Origin: Atopsyche davidsoni
Taxonomy: Eukaryota > Arthropoda > Insecta > Trichoptera > Hydrobiosidae
Assembly: GCA_022113835.1 (NCBI GenBank)
Contig: JAILWY010000010.1
Span: forward strand, 7,651,501-7,715,500
Direction: 5' to 3'
Length of the DNA stretch: 64,000 nucleotides
Shown here: one piece after another, positions 26,640-40,140 of the stretch
Numbering within the stretch: the stretch's first letter is position 1
Layout: each line of letters begins with the position of its first letter
Made by a program: the position numbers and the translations under genes
Notes under the pieces: generated by a model
Told to the model about the DNA's origin: nothing
The model's database searches: none
The model's input: only the letters and a program-made list of their open reading frames with translations

Positions 26640-27040
26640 AACTAACATCCGAGACGCTCGGTGGTGGCTGTTAGCTCTCATGGTAAGCAAACGTTCAAAC
26701 AAATCAAAATTATCAAACACACTCAGTGAATCACGCATAAAAAAAAACATTTGACATCACACAACATAAAATACAAAACACAAGTCGTTACTAACTAACG
26801 GAAGGCTTCAGTATATACGATAAGCTAACAAACTGCTAATAGAGGGATGCTACGAGCTGCCGGGGCTCGCGACGCCAGAAGCCTGACTTAACCTAACTTA
26901 GTGTACGGGCTCTAAGACTCGGGATAGACGGAATGGATGAATACCTTACGGAGACTAGGCGGGACCAGCGGCCTCCCTGCCATCTACAAACACTCGCGCC
27001 TCGCCGGAACGCGCATTCGGCGTCATCTCGTCAAAATGCG
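26640..27040. other. GC-rich island downstream of the scratch gene
   Basis: GC-richer sequence about 1 kb beyond the proximal polyA signal. It could lie in an extended 3' UTR or be a downstream enhancer. No ORF recognised. Confidence 0.25.
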
Positions 27041-27769
27041 CACCAAATCATTTCAGAATTATTTCTAGTTACATGTTTTACCGAATAAAATATTTTCAAT
27101 TTTGTAAAATTTGCCTACAAAAGATAATATTCAGACTCGTTATTATTTACATTTTATTATTTAACTTTCATTACATATTCTTTATACCGTAAGTTTAATA
27201 TTCATCATATGGACTAGAAATGCGACTAGATGAAATCAGTTTCTAGTTTCACTTTAACGATCGATTATTTAGACATTACAAATTTAATTAAGCCTAGAAT
27301 CGTTATTTTACATATTAAATGATTTTTTCGTTGTCTGTAAACCGTTTGAAGTTCGTTGTAGAACCCATTAGAAGAACTTAAATGTCTTTACATAGAAAAA
27401 GACAAACCGAAAAAGAGACTAGATTAGTAAATGACTAGATACTTGAACAATTGGCGAGGAGGTTCTCTCACAACTGACCGGGTGAGAACGAGTGAAGGAC
27501 ATGGCCGCGGTGTAGTCGCTCCACCAATTGTCATAGCACGCTAACGCTATTCCTAAGAGACTAGAGATTATTAGTGCAAAGTGTCGTGAAGGTAGAATAT
27601 GATAGCAAACTGAATGCGAGTAACTTTATGAAGAAAATATAGCTCGATCAGCGGGTTCGTGAGATAAATACTACCGATAAAAATAGGCACCAAATAAGTA
27701 TGTTCATTCAATTATAGCATCAAGAATAACCTGGATTGTAAGATGGGATGGGGCTATCGAATGCTTTTA

Positions 27770-28032
27770 AATACATACATATCACCTATTTATTCCTTAA
27801 AGTACGACCCGTTCTAAACGGGAATTAAATCTAATCCCTCAATGAGAGTTGGACGTTTCGCGATTCAATTTATCTCTACCGCTATAAAATATAGTTCACG
27901 CAAAGACAAACAATAAAGTAATAGTTAGACAGCATCATAAAAGTGAAGGTATATACAAAACGCCCGAACGGGGTCTCGGGATGGCCGCACAAGAAACACG
28001 AATAGCTGTAAGGAGAGCGAGAAAGCAAGGGC
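27770..28032 (-). other. scratch 3' UTR (short form) with polyA signal
   Basis: After the stop at 28033 the minus strand carries TGTATATA (27957-27950), a match to the Pumilio consensus TGTANATA. AATAAA at 27794-27789 would end a 3' UTR of about 260 nt. A second Pumilio-type site, TGTAAATA, lies at 27151-27144, so a longer 3' UTR extending left is possible. Cleavage sites are inferred. Confidence 0.45.
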
Positions 28033-29102
28033 CTACGCTTCGTAAAGGTCCGCCGAAGACACGGAGTCCGAGTTTTCGCCGTCGCCATCCTTGAAGCAGG
28101 CGGACTCGAGGTGCTTGTTGAGATAGCTCTTGAGCGCGAAGCTCTTGTGGCAGCGCGCGCAGGCGAAGTTCTTGTCGGCCGAGTGCGTCTGCATGTGGGC
28201 GCGCAGGTTGGAGCGGTCCGCGAAGGCCTTGCCGCAGTGCGCGCAGCCGTACGGCTTCTCCCCGGTGTGCGAGCGCAGGTGGCCCTGCAGCAGCCACGGC
28301 CGCGAGAACAGCTTGCCGCACACGCCGCACACGTGCGCCAGCTTGTGCGTCAGCACGTGCATGGCCAGCGCCGGCATGGACACGTACGCCTTGCCGCACG
28401 TCATGCACTTCTTGGCCGCCACGGAGTCCAGGCTGCGGTGCGTCTGCTTGTGCCGGGACAGGTTGCTGGACGTGGCGTACTGCTTACCGCACTCGCTGCA
28501 GGTGTACTTGGTCTTGGCGTCGATGACGGGAACTACTTTGTCGGGGACGGCGGGATCGGGAACGGGCGTGCTGTTCTTGCGCTTGGAACGACCGTCGCTG
28601 ACAAAAAAAGCTTCGTAAGTGTAGGCGACAGTCTTGCCCGCGCGGAACTCGGAGGAGGGAGAGGCGGGGGGCTCGGGCTCGGGCGAGGGCTGCAGGCGAT
28701 CGTCGATGACCACCTCTCGCTCGGCAGGCGGAGGAGGCGGCAGGGGCAGAAAGGCGGTGCTCTGACTGAGGTCGAGGATGGCATGAGCGGCGTGCAGGTC
28801 TTCTTCGGCAGGCACACGAGGCCTATCGTCTAGAGAATAGGGCCGATAGATGTCTTTCTTCTTGGGCGGTAGGGAGAGCGCCGCGCCCGTACTGGTGAAG
28901 CACATGGCGAGCGACTTGCGAGCGGGCGGAGGCGGGGGCGGTGGATGGAAGGGCCTCACCTCTGTGACCTCCTCGGGTGGTTGCAGCGTGGCATAGGAGG
29001 GAGAGCTCCCTGCAGGACACGCGGCTGAAGCGGATCCCTCCTCGCCGTCCGCCCGCGGCAGGTATGCGGTGAAGTGCATGGATGATATTTCTCCTCCATA
29101 GC
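28033..29102 (-). CDS. scrt: scratch-family zinc-finger repressor, exon 2 (most of the protein)
   Basis: Second and last coding exon, residues 60-415 of the spliced protein. A proline/alanine-rich region comes first (Pro runs near residues 113-119 and 180-185). A segment reading TYEAFFVSDGRSKRK (about 221-235) follows; I take it as the family-specific Scratch motif, with a basic NLS-like SKRK. Then come five zinc fingers: C2H2 at about 259-281, 292-312, 318-338 and 344-366, and a C2HC finger at 372-395 (CARC...H...C). Fingers 3-4 are joined by the Kruppel-type linker HTGEKPY. The finger block is the Scratch/Snail signature; these proteins bind E-box DNA (CAGGTG type) in the nucleus and repress transcription, classically in neural precursors. 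An LDLSQ motif (169-173) resembles the PxDLS corepressor site but lacks the proline. The acceptor is AAAG|GC at 29104-29103, and it continues the exon 1 phase exactly. Insects can carry several Scratch paralogues, so the exact orthologue is less certain than the family. Confidence 0.95.
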
Positions 29103-32100
29103 CTTTGAAATAAAAATAACAATATTATTTTTTTAAATATTATTTAGAATTGAATATAATTTAGAAAGCCACATTAAATACGTATTTACAAAAAAATATT
29201 ATAAGAGTCCGTTAGCCATAGTAAAATCCGATAAATAATATGAAATAATAATAATAGCAATATATTAAATAAAATTCCGTTATAAGCGTTACTGTATTAG
29301 CTATAGTTCGAAAAAAGTGCCGTTATTGTTTTGACCTCTGGAAACTAGTCCCTGTTGACGAAAGTCTATAATCTGGTTTCTTCCACATTCGAGTACGGGG
29401 AAATTTTCTAACACTAATCCCAGCATTAAAAACTTTATGTTTTAACGAATATGAAATCGGTTTTAATTACTATTCTATCATTCAATTACCACACACAGTA
29501 AACAACAAATAAGTAGCAAATAATAGACATTTCTTGAATTAAAAAAAAAATCTTGAATAAAACTACTTGATACACTGAACGAACATTACTGTGGGAAAAA
29601 ACGTTTTTGAATTAATTTAAAATTATGCTGATAACTCGTTTGGATGAACAAAGCAACTGTAAGCAATCTAAAGTCGTTTAACTTACATCAGAGTCCTTCG
29701 CCATGTCTAGGGGGTGTCTAGGGGGTCGGTCGAACTCGAAAGGGTGAAAAAATGGGCTTGGACCGCAGCCTAATTAAAAATGAAGTTCTACGTGTACCCT
29801 CAGAGACTAGAATAAAGTATCAAAAAATCATTCGTTAACTTAATAATTTCATTGGTTTTGTGTCATACGGTAAATTGTAATAAAGGGGTTCATCATCGAG
29901 CAGAACAAAGGTAGCTTGAATTATGTTTTAATCGAATTATTATTAGTAATGTGTCATGTTTAGATCGAATATGCTGATAGAAGGTACACATAATTTTATT
30001 TTATCGCGATATTAACTTTTTGATAACCATTGCCAGCCCAATAATAAAATACGAATGTACATCCATAATTAGCATTGAAAACTGCTACATTATACTTAAA
30101 TATCATATTTCAGGTAGTCAGTTCACTTGCAGATTTCATTACTCCCATTACATCACGTTTTCAGGACACCGCGTTTCAGTACATCACATTTTCAGCGAGA
30201 AGAATATTTTCACTGAGGAAACGAATGCCATTCCCCTCGGGATTAGCGCTCGCGACTCTCTTGTATCTCTTGTATCACAACACTACAAAAGAAACGCCGG
30301 ATGTCTGATGCCAATACAAACTAGCGAAAGCCGCGCTCACTGAATAAAAACAAAATGTCACAGGGTACGAACGAACAATCCATGAGTCGCCGTATTACGA
30401 ATGATATGTGTTTTATTGCCTTTGAAATTAAATTTTTGAGATTTATATTTGTAGGTAATTATACTTATTATTATTACTTTACAGCAATTTTTTGCTTATG
30501 ATTTAGCAACAAAGATAACATTTTAACTAAATTCTATGCAACTATCTAAAAAAGTGTTAGTTCTAAATTAGAACTGAAATCTATGTGAATCATTCAATTT
30601 ATTAATTTAAAGTAAATTTATTTAATTTAAGTCGTCACCCCCGTTATTGCCGACAAATTTCAAATATTATAAAAGTTTAAATATGTTGTTATAAAAGTAG
30701 GCATAGTCTGCTCAAGGACTGATCCGGGCACTCGAGGTAATTTACAACCTTCGAAGATCGTCCTACCCGACTCGGTGACCTTTTAAGTCAATTTCGTCGG
30801 TAACCTTTTTTGTCGGATTTTTCTTTTCCTTTTAAAGCGAATGTCGTCTTTTTAGATTGATGACAAGACGAAACAACGGCGTTTACATCGATTTAATTCT
30901 TATCACTACAAAACGAAACAAATGGCGTTAGGGAAGTCGAACGTAAAAATTAATTTATGTACTTTACAATATTTCAAAATTACAATGCTAGTTTAAACGA
31001 CAGAAATAATTGATCCAAACAACGCTTTGAACCAGATGTTTATTGTTAAAGTGTGCTAACTTATTAGATAAGATAAATTGTTTAGAAACAAAACTTGAGT
31101 ATTCGTAACAATCCACAGCAGGGACTTCTTGATTAAGAGTTTTAAATCGAGACTTTAAACGACTGCCACGAATTGTTTTGTTTATTTTCTGAAGCCCAAC
31201 AACAAAGCATCGCCTTCGGAGAAGAGCATCTATGGTAATGAAAATTACCATCTGTAATTGAGTTCAATATTTCGGTCACGTTTGCATTTTTTGCTGCCCC
31301 CATCACAATCAGGTCCGCATCCACAAGTTAAGGGATTACAGTCACCGGCTAGTTAATTGAATTCGAGCGTCAGGTCGACAAAGACAAAACAAAAACATCC
31401 CCTCCCGCTCCCTCCCGGGGTGTCTCCACCGACTCGGAATTTCCATAGCCGATTTTAATTTCAAATTAAATTATCAATCTAACCGTTGTATGTCTCGCAT
31501 TTCTGTTGTTACGCGAAATTCGCGAGATTATTGTCATTTACAATTAATGAAGTACACGGGCCGAAACGAGAATCAAAATGGGCTTTGATACTTCCTCAAA
31601 CGCAAATTATACCGAAAATGCTGGAGCATTTACTTTCCGGGACACTTTCCGTAATTTAATGTACAATGGCATATTTTGAAACAAATTGAAGTTGCTTTGG
31701 AACAATACTTCACGTTGACGTGACACGAGAAAATGGTATTTTCATCGCGTCACTTTAACCTTACAATAATTATTTGACAGTATTTGTAAATACGGAGCGT
31801 AATTTAATGTTCTGCAAATTTGCAGCATACAGCTTGATTTTTTGTTGTATAAAATTTGAACTCCCTCGCAAAAAAGTGGAGTGATGCACCACTTGGCTGT
31901 GGGAATTGCCGACCATACGTTTGAGAAAATTCCAAGGTAAAGAGCCTTTGACGCTGCAAGAGTAAAGACGTACTGGATTCTAAGAAAAGTCTGTTCTGAA
32001 GTTCTTCATATGTCTTACCGTCTCTTGCTTGGACGAGTGATGTAATGCTCTGCTATTATTAACACTCTCACTTCAAAGTTTATTAAATTTTACTTTAAAT

Positions 32101-32739
32101 AAAAAATGAAATATTATTTTATAAATGCATAAACCGGAATTCATAAAAAGCTCTGTATTTAAAAAAAAATCTCAAAACATCACTATGAAAGGTCTATATG
32201 ACATTCGTTTTAATATTACTAAAATTATGCTTTAAAAAATCAATATTTGTATTATTTTAAAGAAAATATTTTAAAGAAAATCAAAGAATTTCGAAAAATA
32301 AAAAATAGTTATATTTAAGTGAAAAAGAGAATCCCAGAGAGGGAAATCGTGAGACGTGAAAATCCTCGCCTCGCTTCAAATAAAAAGCAAAAAACACCAA
32401 CTGTGGTTAATTTCATTTTCGAACTTTTAATATCTATAAAGCTACCTTAGATTATGAGAAAGTATTTCATCAACTGAAAATGTAAAGCATTGTTATTTTA
32501 TGATATTAATTATAATAAATGAAATTAAAATTTTTATAAAATCCAACTATTTTATTATAAACGATTAAGTAACGTAACGTTAATCCCAGCGTTTTATTTT
32601 TTTAAAAATTGGGTTAATTACAAAAAGGTAAATTCGTTTTGTGACACCGCATCAGAAATGATGTCGCAATAAAAAATATATCATAGAGTTTTCACAAACA
32701 TGTTGCCTCGGCAATCTAAAACGTGCCAAAACAATCCTA

Positions 32740-33010
32740 CTCCGTCCCTCTCGCACGCCCTCCGCGGGCCCGCCCCCGCGCGGGGGGGAGCGGGACGGGG
32801 CGCTCCGGCGAAGAAGATATAATCAGCATTGTTGTTTATTTCGCAGGGTCCTAATTAAACGCTGGGGTTCCATTATTAGCCGCACGTCTTGGGGGCTCGC
32901 TCAGGTGGCGGGCCGAGGGCGGCTCGCGAGGCCCGCAGCCTCCCGACGGGCAAAAACACCACCGGAAGATTGTAGAGCGCATTTGTTGAATGCGCCGCTC
33001 GGCAAGGCGA
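32740..33010. other. intronic GC-rich island
   Basis: Very GC-rich core (CGGGCCCGCCCCCGCGCGGG near 32764) followed by mixed sequence. Candidate intronic regulatory element; no coding signal. Confidence 0.3.
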
Positions 33011-33349
33011 GCTAACGGTTCAAGTGTGACTTTTATTCTTTTCGTGAGTTGATGGGATCATTCTTAGCTTGATTAAATTTAACGTTAAGCAACAATTTTT
33101 TTAGTACTAGTACTTTCATTGCTTGCTTAGAAAAAACCAAAATTTATTAATCTATTTATTATATAAAAAATGTTTACTAACCAAAGCGAGTGTAATTAAA
33201 ATAATGAGTGTTAAACGTGATTTTTGCTGCACTTGTTGTGTGCAGATAATTTTACGAACATTCGAGCCATAAGACCACTGCATATAACATGGAAACAGGA
33301 AAAGCAGTTAGCACAAACTGTTAAGTTAATCGCTATACCCTATTCACGT

Positions 33350-33660
33350 AATGGAGTCGTATACCGCCGTACCTCTAGAGACGCCATTCACCCTCCATTC
33401 CATCCTCTTTCAGCGCGTCTCGCAAAAGCAGGACAGGGCGGAATCTCAATGCCTTCAAAAGGTATTCCAAGCTGAGCTCCGGCAGAACTCTACTTGTAGT
33501 TAGCAAAGCGTAGTGTGAATCCCTAGATTGGATACTAAGGTGTGAACTGTAGGTATTCCGTGAGTGCCCATACACTACCAAACTTAATAGACGAATTACG
33601 GCGGCCCTTATTGCCTTCGATCTGACACTTATTGAAAATGCCTCAGGGAATCGCAATTAA
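33350..33660. other. intronic GC-richer block, possible old repeat
   Basis: Open for 93 codons on the minus strand (33375-33656; AVIRLLSLVVYGHSRNTY within it). It has the texture of a decayed dispersed repeat, but no second copy is in the window and no family is recognised. Confidence 0.2.
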
Positions 33661-34419
33661 TATGTACATAAAGAAAGATAAACTTAGCCACTGAGGGGTA
33701 AATATAAATAAAGTAGGCATTGAACGATCATTTAGGGGTGTTTACTAAAGCCGCGTCTAAGTACTTTATGCTATCGTCGCCGGAGACTTAAGCTACAGTT
33801 TACGGGTTATTATTAAGCAAGGATTTAATGAGGACTAAACCGCTTCTTTAGTAACTTCGGGGCGGTTCTATTTATGAAGACTATTCTTTAATATTACAAA
33901 TAAATTAGATTTCTTTGTAAGATTGTTTCGTTGGTTGTTGGTGGACGTTCAATAGAAAATGTCAATTCCTATTGCTAATAATCGAGGCTACATTGACTCG
34001 GTGACTGATTACTTTTGGATACTGGGTAGTTATTTTGAAAATGATTTCGTTTACGCTCAAATAAACTGCTTGTCTAAAAAATTATATAGATCATTTTCAA
34101 TACGTAATATCAGTTAATTTAGTCTCATGGTGCTAAACGGATCGATACACGCAGATTTCATTTTAAAATGTTAATATTTCCCGCATCGCTACTTACATCT
34201 TTGCTTACTGTAGCAGTCCTTAATTCAGATATTTCAACTGCATTTACATATTGTTTCTACAATTTGAACACAATAATATTTTAATACTTTTACAGTATAC
34301 TTTAAAAATAATCCTACTGTCAAAATAAATACAACTACGCATAGTTTCAAATAATATTTATAAAGTATGAGCATATCAATTATATGTCAAATTACGAGCG
34401 ATGTTTTAATCATTAATTT

Positions 34420-34720
34420 GTGTTGCAATGCCACAATAATTGTATTACCGTGCGATGACCATTCACAGTGCACCTCTGCGGTCGGCTAAACTCCTCGTTT
34501 TGGGGTAAATACTCGGTCCTGGCAGCACTCGCAACCAGGACCACCGACACGATAGTCTTTTGCGGTACTCCACTTACGTTATTGTTGCATTCATGGGGGG
34601 AGTTCTGTGACGCGGCACTACGCTTGGAACTGCAGCCAAAATAATACCGTGCTGTGTGTTTTGGAGAAAATCTAGACCCATGTTTGTTTAATGATATACA
34701 AGCATCATCAAGAGAACAAT
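34420..34720. other. intronic GC-richer block, possible old repeat
   Basis: A 130-codon minus-strand frame (34413-34805) covers it, with SKRSAASQNSPHECNNNVSG in the middle. The ends of the frame are low-complexity AT. Decayed mobile element suspected; family unknown. Confidence 0.2.
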
Positions 34721-35129
34721 TGAAATAAATTACAAAAGGATTTTTTTTAATTGTGCTCTGAATAAAAAAGTTTAAAATAATTATAATTTTTTTACGGGAA
34801 TGCACACCCGTGTCCTGTTTTCAAACGTTTTGTAACTCGTTGAATCTCCATAATATATTATTTTTCTTGACGATCAAAATTGAAAAGTGACAATTTTGAA
34901 ATGTATTATTGATACTTAATAAAGTAATAATAAAAATCGTTAGTTTTTAAAGGTTTCAGTACATATTTTAGCCACGAACGATTTTAAAAGCTCTATATAT
35001 AAATAATTATAATAAAGTAATAATGCTAGTTAAATATTAATATCAATAAATATAGCGTAGAAATGTATTTATTCAAAATTACATTAAGGCAAAGAAGAAG
35101 TTCAAAGAAAATACTAATTCCTAATTTTA

Positions 35130-35400
35130 AAAGTATTCGGGAGTCCCCGCCCCCGCAATTTCCTCCCGTCCCAATTATTGCTCGCGCTCAAACGGCTGTA
35201 ATTTTATACGTGCCTAGCAATAAATGCGCCAGAAACAAAACGTTCCTGGTCCGTCCCTGGGCGGAAATATGGCCGTAACAATACTCCCGTGCCCGGCGCG
35301 AAGGGAGACACGCCAGGAAATGAGCACTTCGGCTTTTCTAATTTATAATGTACTTCTCGCCAGATCGGGTGTTTCCAGAGCATCCCCCCGGCTTACCAGG
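35130..35400. other. intronic GC-rich island
   Basis: CCCGCCCCCGC near 35147 followed by GC-richer sequence to about 35400. Candidate regulatory DNA. Confidence 0.2.
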
Positions 35401-36359
35401 GAGTAGTACTTAGCACTGTGCTATTTTATTTCAATTATTTAAACTATCTTACGATACGGATAATGGACCACTTAAATTTATATTAATGTAAACCTTATAC
35501 TACTAGTAATAGTAGATTTTCTGGGTTGGTATGCCTCAGAACTTTAGAAAGTTATTTGACTGCTCCCCTGGATAGACGCTGTTTGGAGAGTTTGTTGTTA
35601 TTACCTAAGAAAGCTGTTTGAATTCAATACCAATCGGCAAAGCATGCTGCCTTATCGGTGGTTTAAAATAATACTTGGCATCCACCCGTTAACTTAATAT
35701 GAATAAATTAATGTGAAAACAAAATCCATGATAAGCGGAAAGCTTTAAACTATGTAACATAAAAAATAATACGTTTTACTTTAAATATAATATGCAGGTA
35801 TATAATAACTTTTGTTTATTATTTTTAATATACAAAAAATAATTGAGTTGTTCTAATTGATGCGTATTGTGTGACTAACTTGTAGGTATAAAAATTCGGT
35901 GTTTGCGCACCGCGAACACAATAAATCCAGCGATTTTGAAACAATGGTTTTGATTATAAGTAATCAATAATTGTAAATTAATTTTCAAAAATTCAAATGA
36001 GCGCTTTGTTCGAGCTTGAATTTTGTATTGTTCGCATACGGGGACGAGTGAGTTTATAATTAATAAACGGAACTAGTGTCCGCGTGTCGTTAGGCCTGCA
36101 ATGAGCATTGTTGTAAGTACGGCAGGGCCAGGAACAGGTTGTCGCCGGAGTTCTTGGCGTAAAATTGTCAGCGTTATGCACAGCCCGCCGTTAGGAATAG
36201 CCTTCCCGCTGTAATTAAGTACCCGGCAGTCTACAGTGCGATTACCGTGTAACCGACCAACAAATGTAACACATATTTTACATGTAAACCACGTCTGAAC
36301 CCGAACAATAAACTCGGATGGTTACTCGTTACACCCGACAAAAGTCACACTCGAATAAA

Positions 36360-37040
36360 ACGGCCCTCTCGGATTCCATCTCGCATTTTCTGAAAATTCC
36401 AGTTTCATCAAAACAATATCACGCCGCCGGAACAAAAGCTCTCGCGAGTGAAATTATTCGCATCTGCAAATAACTTTGTGATTTCGCAGTTTTTTTGGTC
36501 CGTGTGGAAATTTCCATAAATTAATATGTCGCTTTAATTCGCGATTCTTTGAGTCGGAAAGTCGTCGACTTTTTATTACAAAAAATGTGCGAAAAACTAG
36601 ATTATATCGCGGAATTTGAATCTCACGCATTTGCGCTTTATCTCTTAGGCGTTGCGAGCTTAAATCCGTTTTGATTTCGTCCGGGCGAGTCGCGCCCGAG
36701 CCGAGCTCCTCGATGGGCGCGCCGGCTGAAGGGCGCAGAAAAAGCGGATCATGTTTGCAGCTAACGAAGAGCGCCTCTGTTCGGGGCGTCAGGTTTCCGG
36801 CGTCGGCCACTAGCGCCCTAATGCTCTCCGCGGCTACAGCTAATATTTGCCCGAGCTCTTTGTGCACGTGCCACCCGCGAACAAAAGTGACAAACAGCTC
36901 GAGCTGGCTTTCTCGCCTTTCCCCGATGTACAAACGTACATTCTTCTCGCTTAATAGGCACGCTGCTCGACGGAACGCGGTGAGAGCTTGTCAACCTCCG
37001 CCATTGTGTGTAAACGGGGAACGAAATCGGAGAGGAAAAT
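36360..37040. promoter_or_regulatory. largest intronic GC-rich island, candidate enhancer
   Basis: About 680 bp of sustained GC-rich, non-repetitive sequence in the middle of the scratch intron, including TGCACGTGCC near 36862 and CAGCTCGAGCTGG near 36894. Open frames of 159 (minus) and 123 (plus) codons overlap it, but neither shows a domain or splice partners. Deep sequence conservation would support an enhancer. Confidence 0.35.
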
Positions 37041-38379
37041 AAATATTTTTGAATTCTTAATAACGTGTTATTCGCAAGCCTGATTCTTGCTGATATCAGG
37101 TTTTGTCTTTGAAAATACTTTTGTAAAATAATAGGGTTTTCAAAAGAATTTTAAAAAATTAAACTTTTTTAAAACGTGTTTAATCCATGTTGCAAAGAAC
37201 ACCTTTTACTTACATTTCTTTCTTCTGCTTCGTTTTCCATAATGAAGTTTCACTAAAGTGATATTCAGTTTTTTGCTCCGTTTATAAGCAGTCTCCACCG
37301 GATAATTCTTTCAGTCTAGCCTCATTATTTCAATGCAGTGATGCAGAAGTAAGGAAGAACTTGCAAAGCGAAATTGCTAACTAAAAACACGTCAGATCGG
37401 ATAATGGCCTCCCCGACAATACATCAATCTTAAGAGATTTCACTATTGGATTATTTGCCATAGAATAATTGAAAACTTTTAAATGTTTGATGTAGGGGGA
37501 TAGATTTAACCTCTCGAATAAATAAAAGAGCTAATACGACTACGTTTCCGTGCACTCAATAAACGTTTATATTCTCTCTACTCCGCATACTAAATAAATC
37601 CTAATTATAAAGAGATTAACCCTCCGTTATCAATCTATTATTTAAATACAAAGTGCGTTTCCAGGGTTTTTTGGTTTGACGCTTCTATCGACCTAGTTAT
37701 TTGTGATTTAATATTACAAAAATACAACTTCTTCATGATATAAAAAAAACCATTTATTAGTTTTTGTTCAGATGTATTAACATAATATTTAAGCGATTTA
37801 TAAATAAAAAATCGCCTTTCGATATCTCTAAGATGTACTTGATTAGAGCCAAGCAAATTACTGTATTGGTTTTTTTCCATCATTAGTTATAGTACTCTTG
37901 CTTATGCCATTTTGTGCATAAAATGAACTTCAATCTCTTGAAAATACTTTTAAAAGAAAACATACTCGTATTGTCGGAGAGCAATTCTTTAGCCAAATAT
38001 TCAAACCTAAATTTTGACTGTACCTGGCTTCTTGCAATTTCGCCTTATTGCGTGCAACGCGATTAAAAAACATCAAAGAACTATTTTTCTCTAACAGCTG
38101 TCATATCTTTATCTCCCAAAACTAGAAATTAAATATCAAATTGAATTTTAAAATACTCGAGTTGCTTCCATCAGATTCCGTCGAATTTTATTAACCGTTA
38201 AAAATACGTTTACATTTTCAAGAAAGTATCCGATCTATAGGCAGATTTATAAAAGTAATAATTATATGATTTAAAGTGAATAAAAAAATATTTACTTCAA
38301 ATAGAATAACGAAAAAACGTGTATGTTTTATTAACAACGAATTTTTCTCCTACACACGGCAACAACAACTCGTATCTCA

Positions 38380-38470
38380 GTGCACGTGCACTGTAAACCG
38401 TAATACGGGAAATCGCCTCATCATATCAAAGGCCCGGGGAACATTAGCGGCGGCTCAATCAAATGTTATT
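38380..38470. other. short intronic GC-richer patch
   Basis: Contains GTGCACGTGCAC-like sequence (CACGTG near 38382). Too small to interpret further. Confidence 0.2.
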
Positions 38471-39589
38471 ACTTATCTACCAACATTGTAAAGGTGCGCC
38501 AAAAATTCCCCGATAACGCTGATATAGCCTTATTGCTTGGGGCGGCTCGGCTGGCATAAACCAAATGTAGCTTTTACCATAATGACGAAAAATAGATCTC
38601 AAACATTCGGACGATACGGCCTCCTCGTTGTATTTCCACCCCCGTAAACTGACCGTTTGTATTCGTAAAACCTACATTGTATTTATTTTCCGCGTTATGA
38701 TATTTACTTTTACATTGTTGCGTGGGATCTCTGTATGAAATATTAAAGACACATTATAGATTGTCATATTGACATTATTTTACATATATAAGCATTATAT
38801 ACATATAAATAGTAATATGTACATCTTATTTAGCATTTCTTTAGGGTTATATGGGCTAATACAAGCGGAAAAAGGTTTTTTTTAATATGCTAAACAAATA
38901 GTCGGATAGCCTGCCGTATATAATTTAATAACCCGTTAGTAAAATATTACGCTAATAAAAAGATGTATTCTTTTTTTAATATTGAGTTTATGCTTTAATA
39001 ATATCGAAAATAATAAATGTATGCTTTTAAAAGTATTTTGTTTTTTTAGTAAGCATGTTCATTTGAAATTTACAATTTTACGGTAACAACCTGACCCTGT
39101 TGCGCGTAAAGGATAAATAAACTCCAAGACACTCAGAGAGTGGGATGCTGAATCATCCGGTCTTTGACATGATTATCCAAGGTAATTAAGTGTTATGTGG
39201 GAGGTTTCTTCTTCGAATATTTTTATTTTAAATTTATGTTCAATTCTCAAGTGCTCGGGCGGGGCGTGAACATTGTGAAACTTGGAACAGCCTACCTCCT
39301 CGCACTTTAGATACTGCGGTGGGAGATGTGATTGCAAGGACTGGCTCATTACTTGGCCCCGCTGTTTATTTTAGATTTTGCGTGGAAAACCTTAATCGCA
39401 TTTTGTATTTATTCTCGAATGTTCTTACTATGTATTATTTTATTTAAATTGAAAACCTGTTAATAATGGAAACGTAAAAGTAAGATAACGGTGGCGTGAC
39501 GCGTGCCATGTTGGATTTAGCATGCATTGAAACAGTGTTACAGTAATTACCATACAATATTTAATTATTACATATTCTAATGGCAAAAA

Positions 39590-40140
39590 TGATCAGGCAC
39601 TCGGTTGCCGCGCACTACTGTCCAGGAATTGGACCGTACTCTAGCTTCCCTGCGCCAAGCTTTACGTTAATGCTTGCTTTGTAATCGTGTAAAAGCTAAG
39701 GTCAGAGGAGCAGGGTTCGAATAAGCAACAACCTCTAATAGTTGGCTGTCGATAAATTGGCCGGGCCGTGAACTAATAGCTAGCCGCAATCTGGCTCAGG
39801 CCTCGTAACCGTTCTGCCAAATACTTGGTATTTATGATTATCCCTTGTTTACGGACGTTAAGTGTGAGCTCCCACATGCCGCGCGTTGGTCGCACCGACT
39901 TGAATGTTATTGAGTACACTGCATCACCGCATTGCACCAGATGATAGCATAAAGCGATGGCTATATGCGAGTATATTGTTTGTTTCCGTAGAGCTACATA
40001 GGGAACTCTCGTGTTCTGTGTTCGTTTTTGGATGGTAGCCAAATCGCATTCTCCATATTTGAAGCGCGTTTTTAACGCGTGATAAAAAATTGTACTTTTT
40101 CTAAGAATTAAGAGAAAATCTCGTGCTTTCGCTCGAAGAT
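39590..40140. other. intronic block with long open frame, possible old repeat
   Basis: About 550 bp of GC-richer DNA. The minus strand is open for 129 codons (39773-40162). No family recognised. A decayed mobile element is my best guess; an intronic conserved element is the alternative. Confidence 0.2.

Noticed and set aside
28111..28833. 240-codon plus-strand frame over exon 2
   Set aside because: Shadow of the GC-rich zinc-finger coding sequence on the opposite strand.
34413..34805. 130-codon minus-strand gene
   Set aside because: N-terminal half is low-complexity and no domain is visible; more like an old repeat.
36454..36933. 159-codon minus-strand frame in the scratch intron
   Set aside because: No recognisable motif, and a competing frame lies on the other strand; GC-rich composition explains it.
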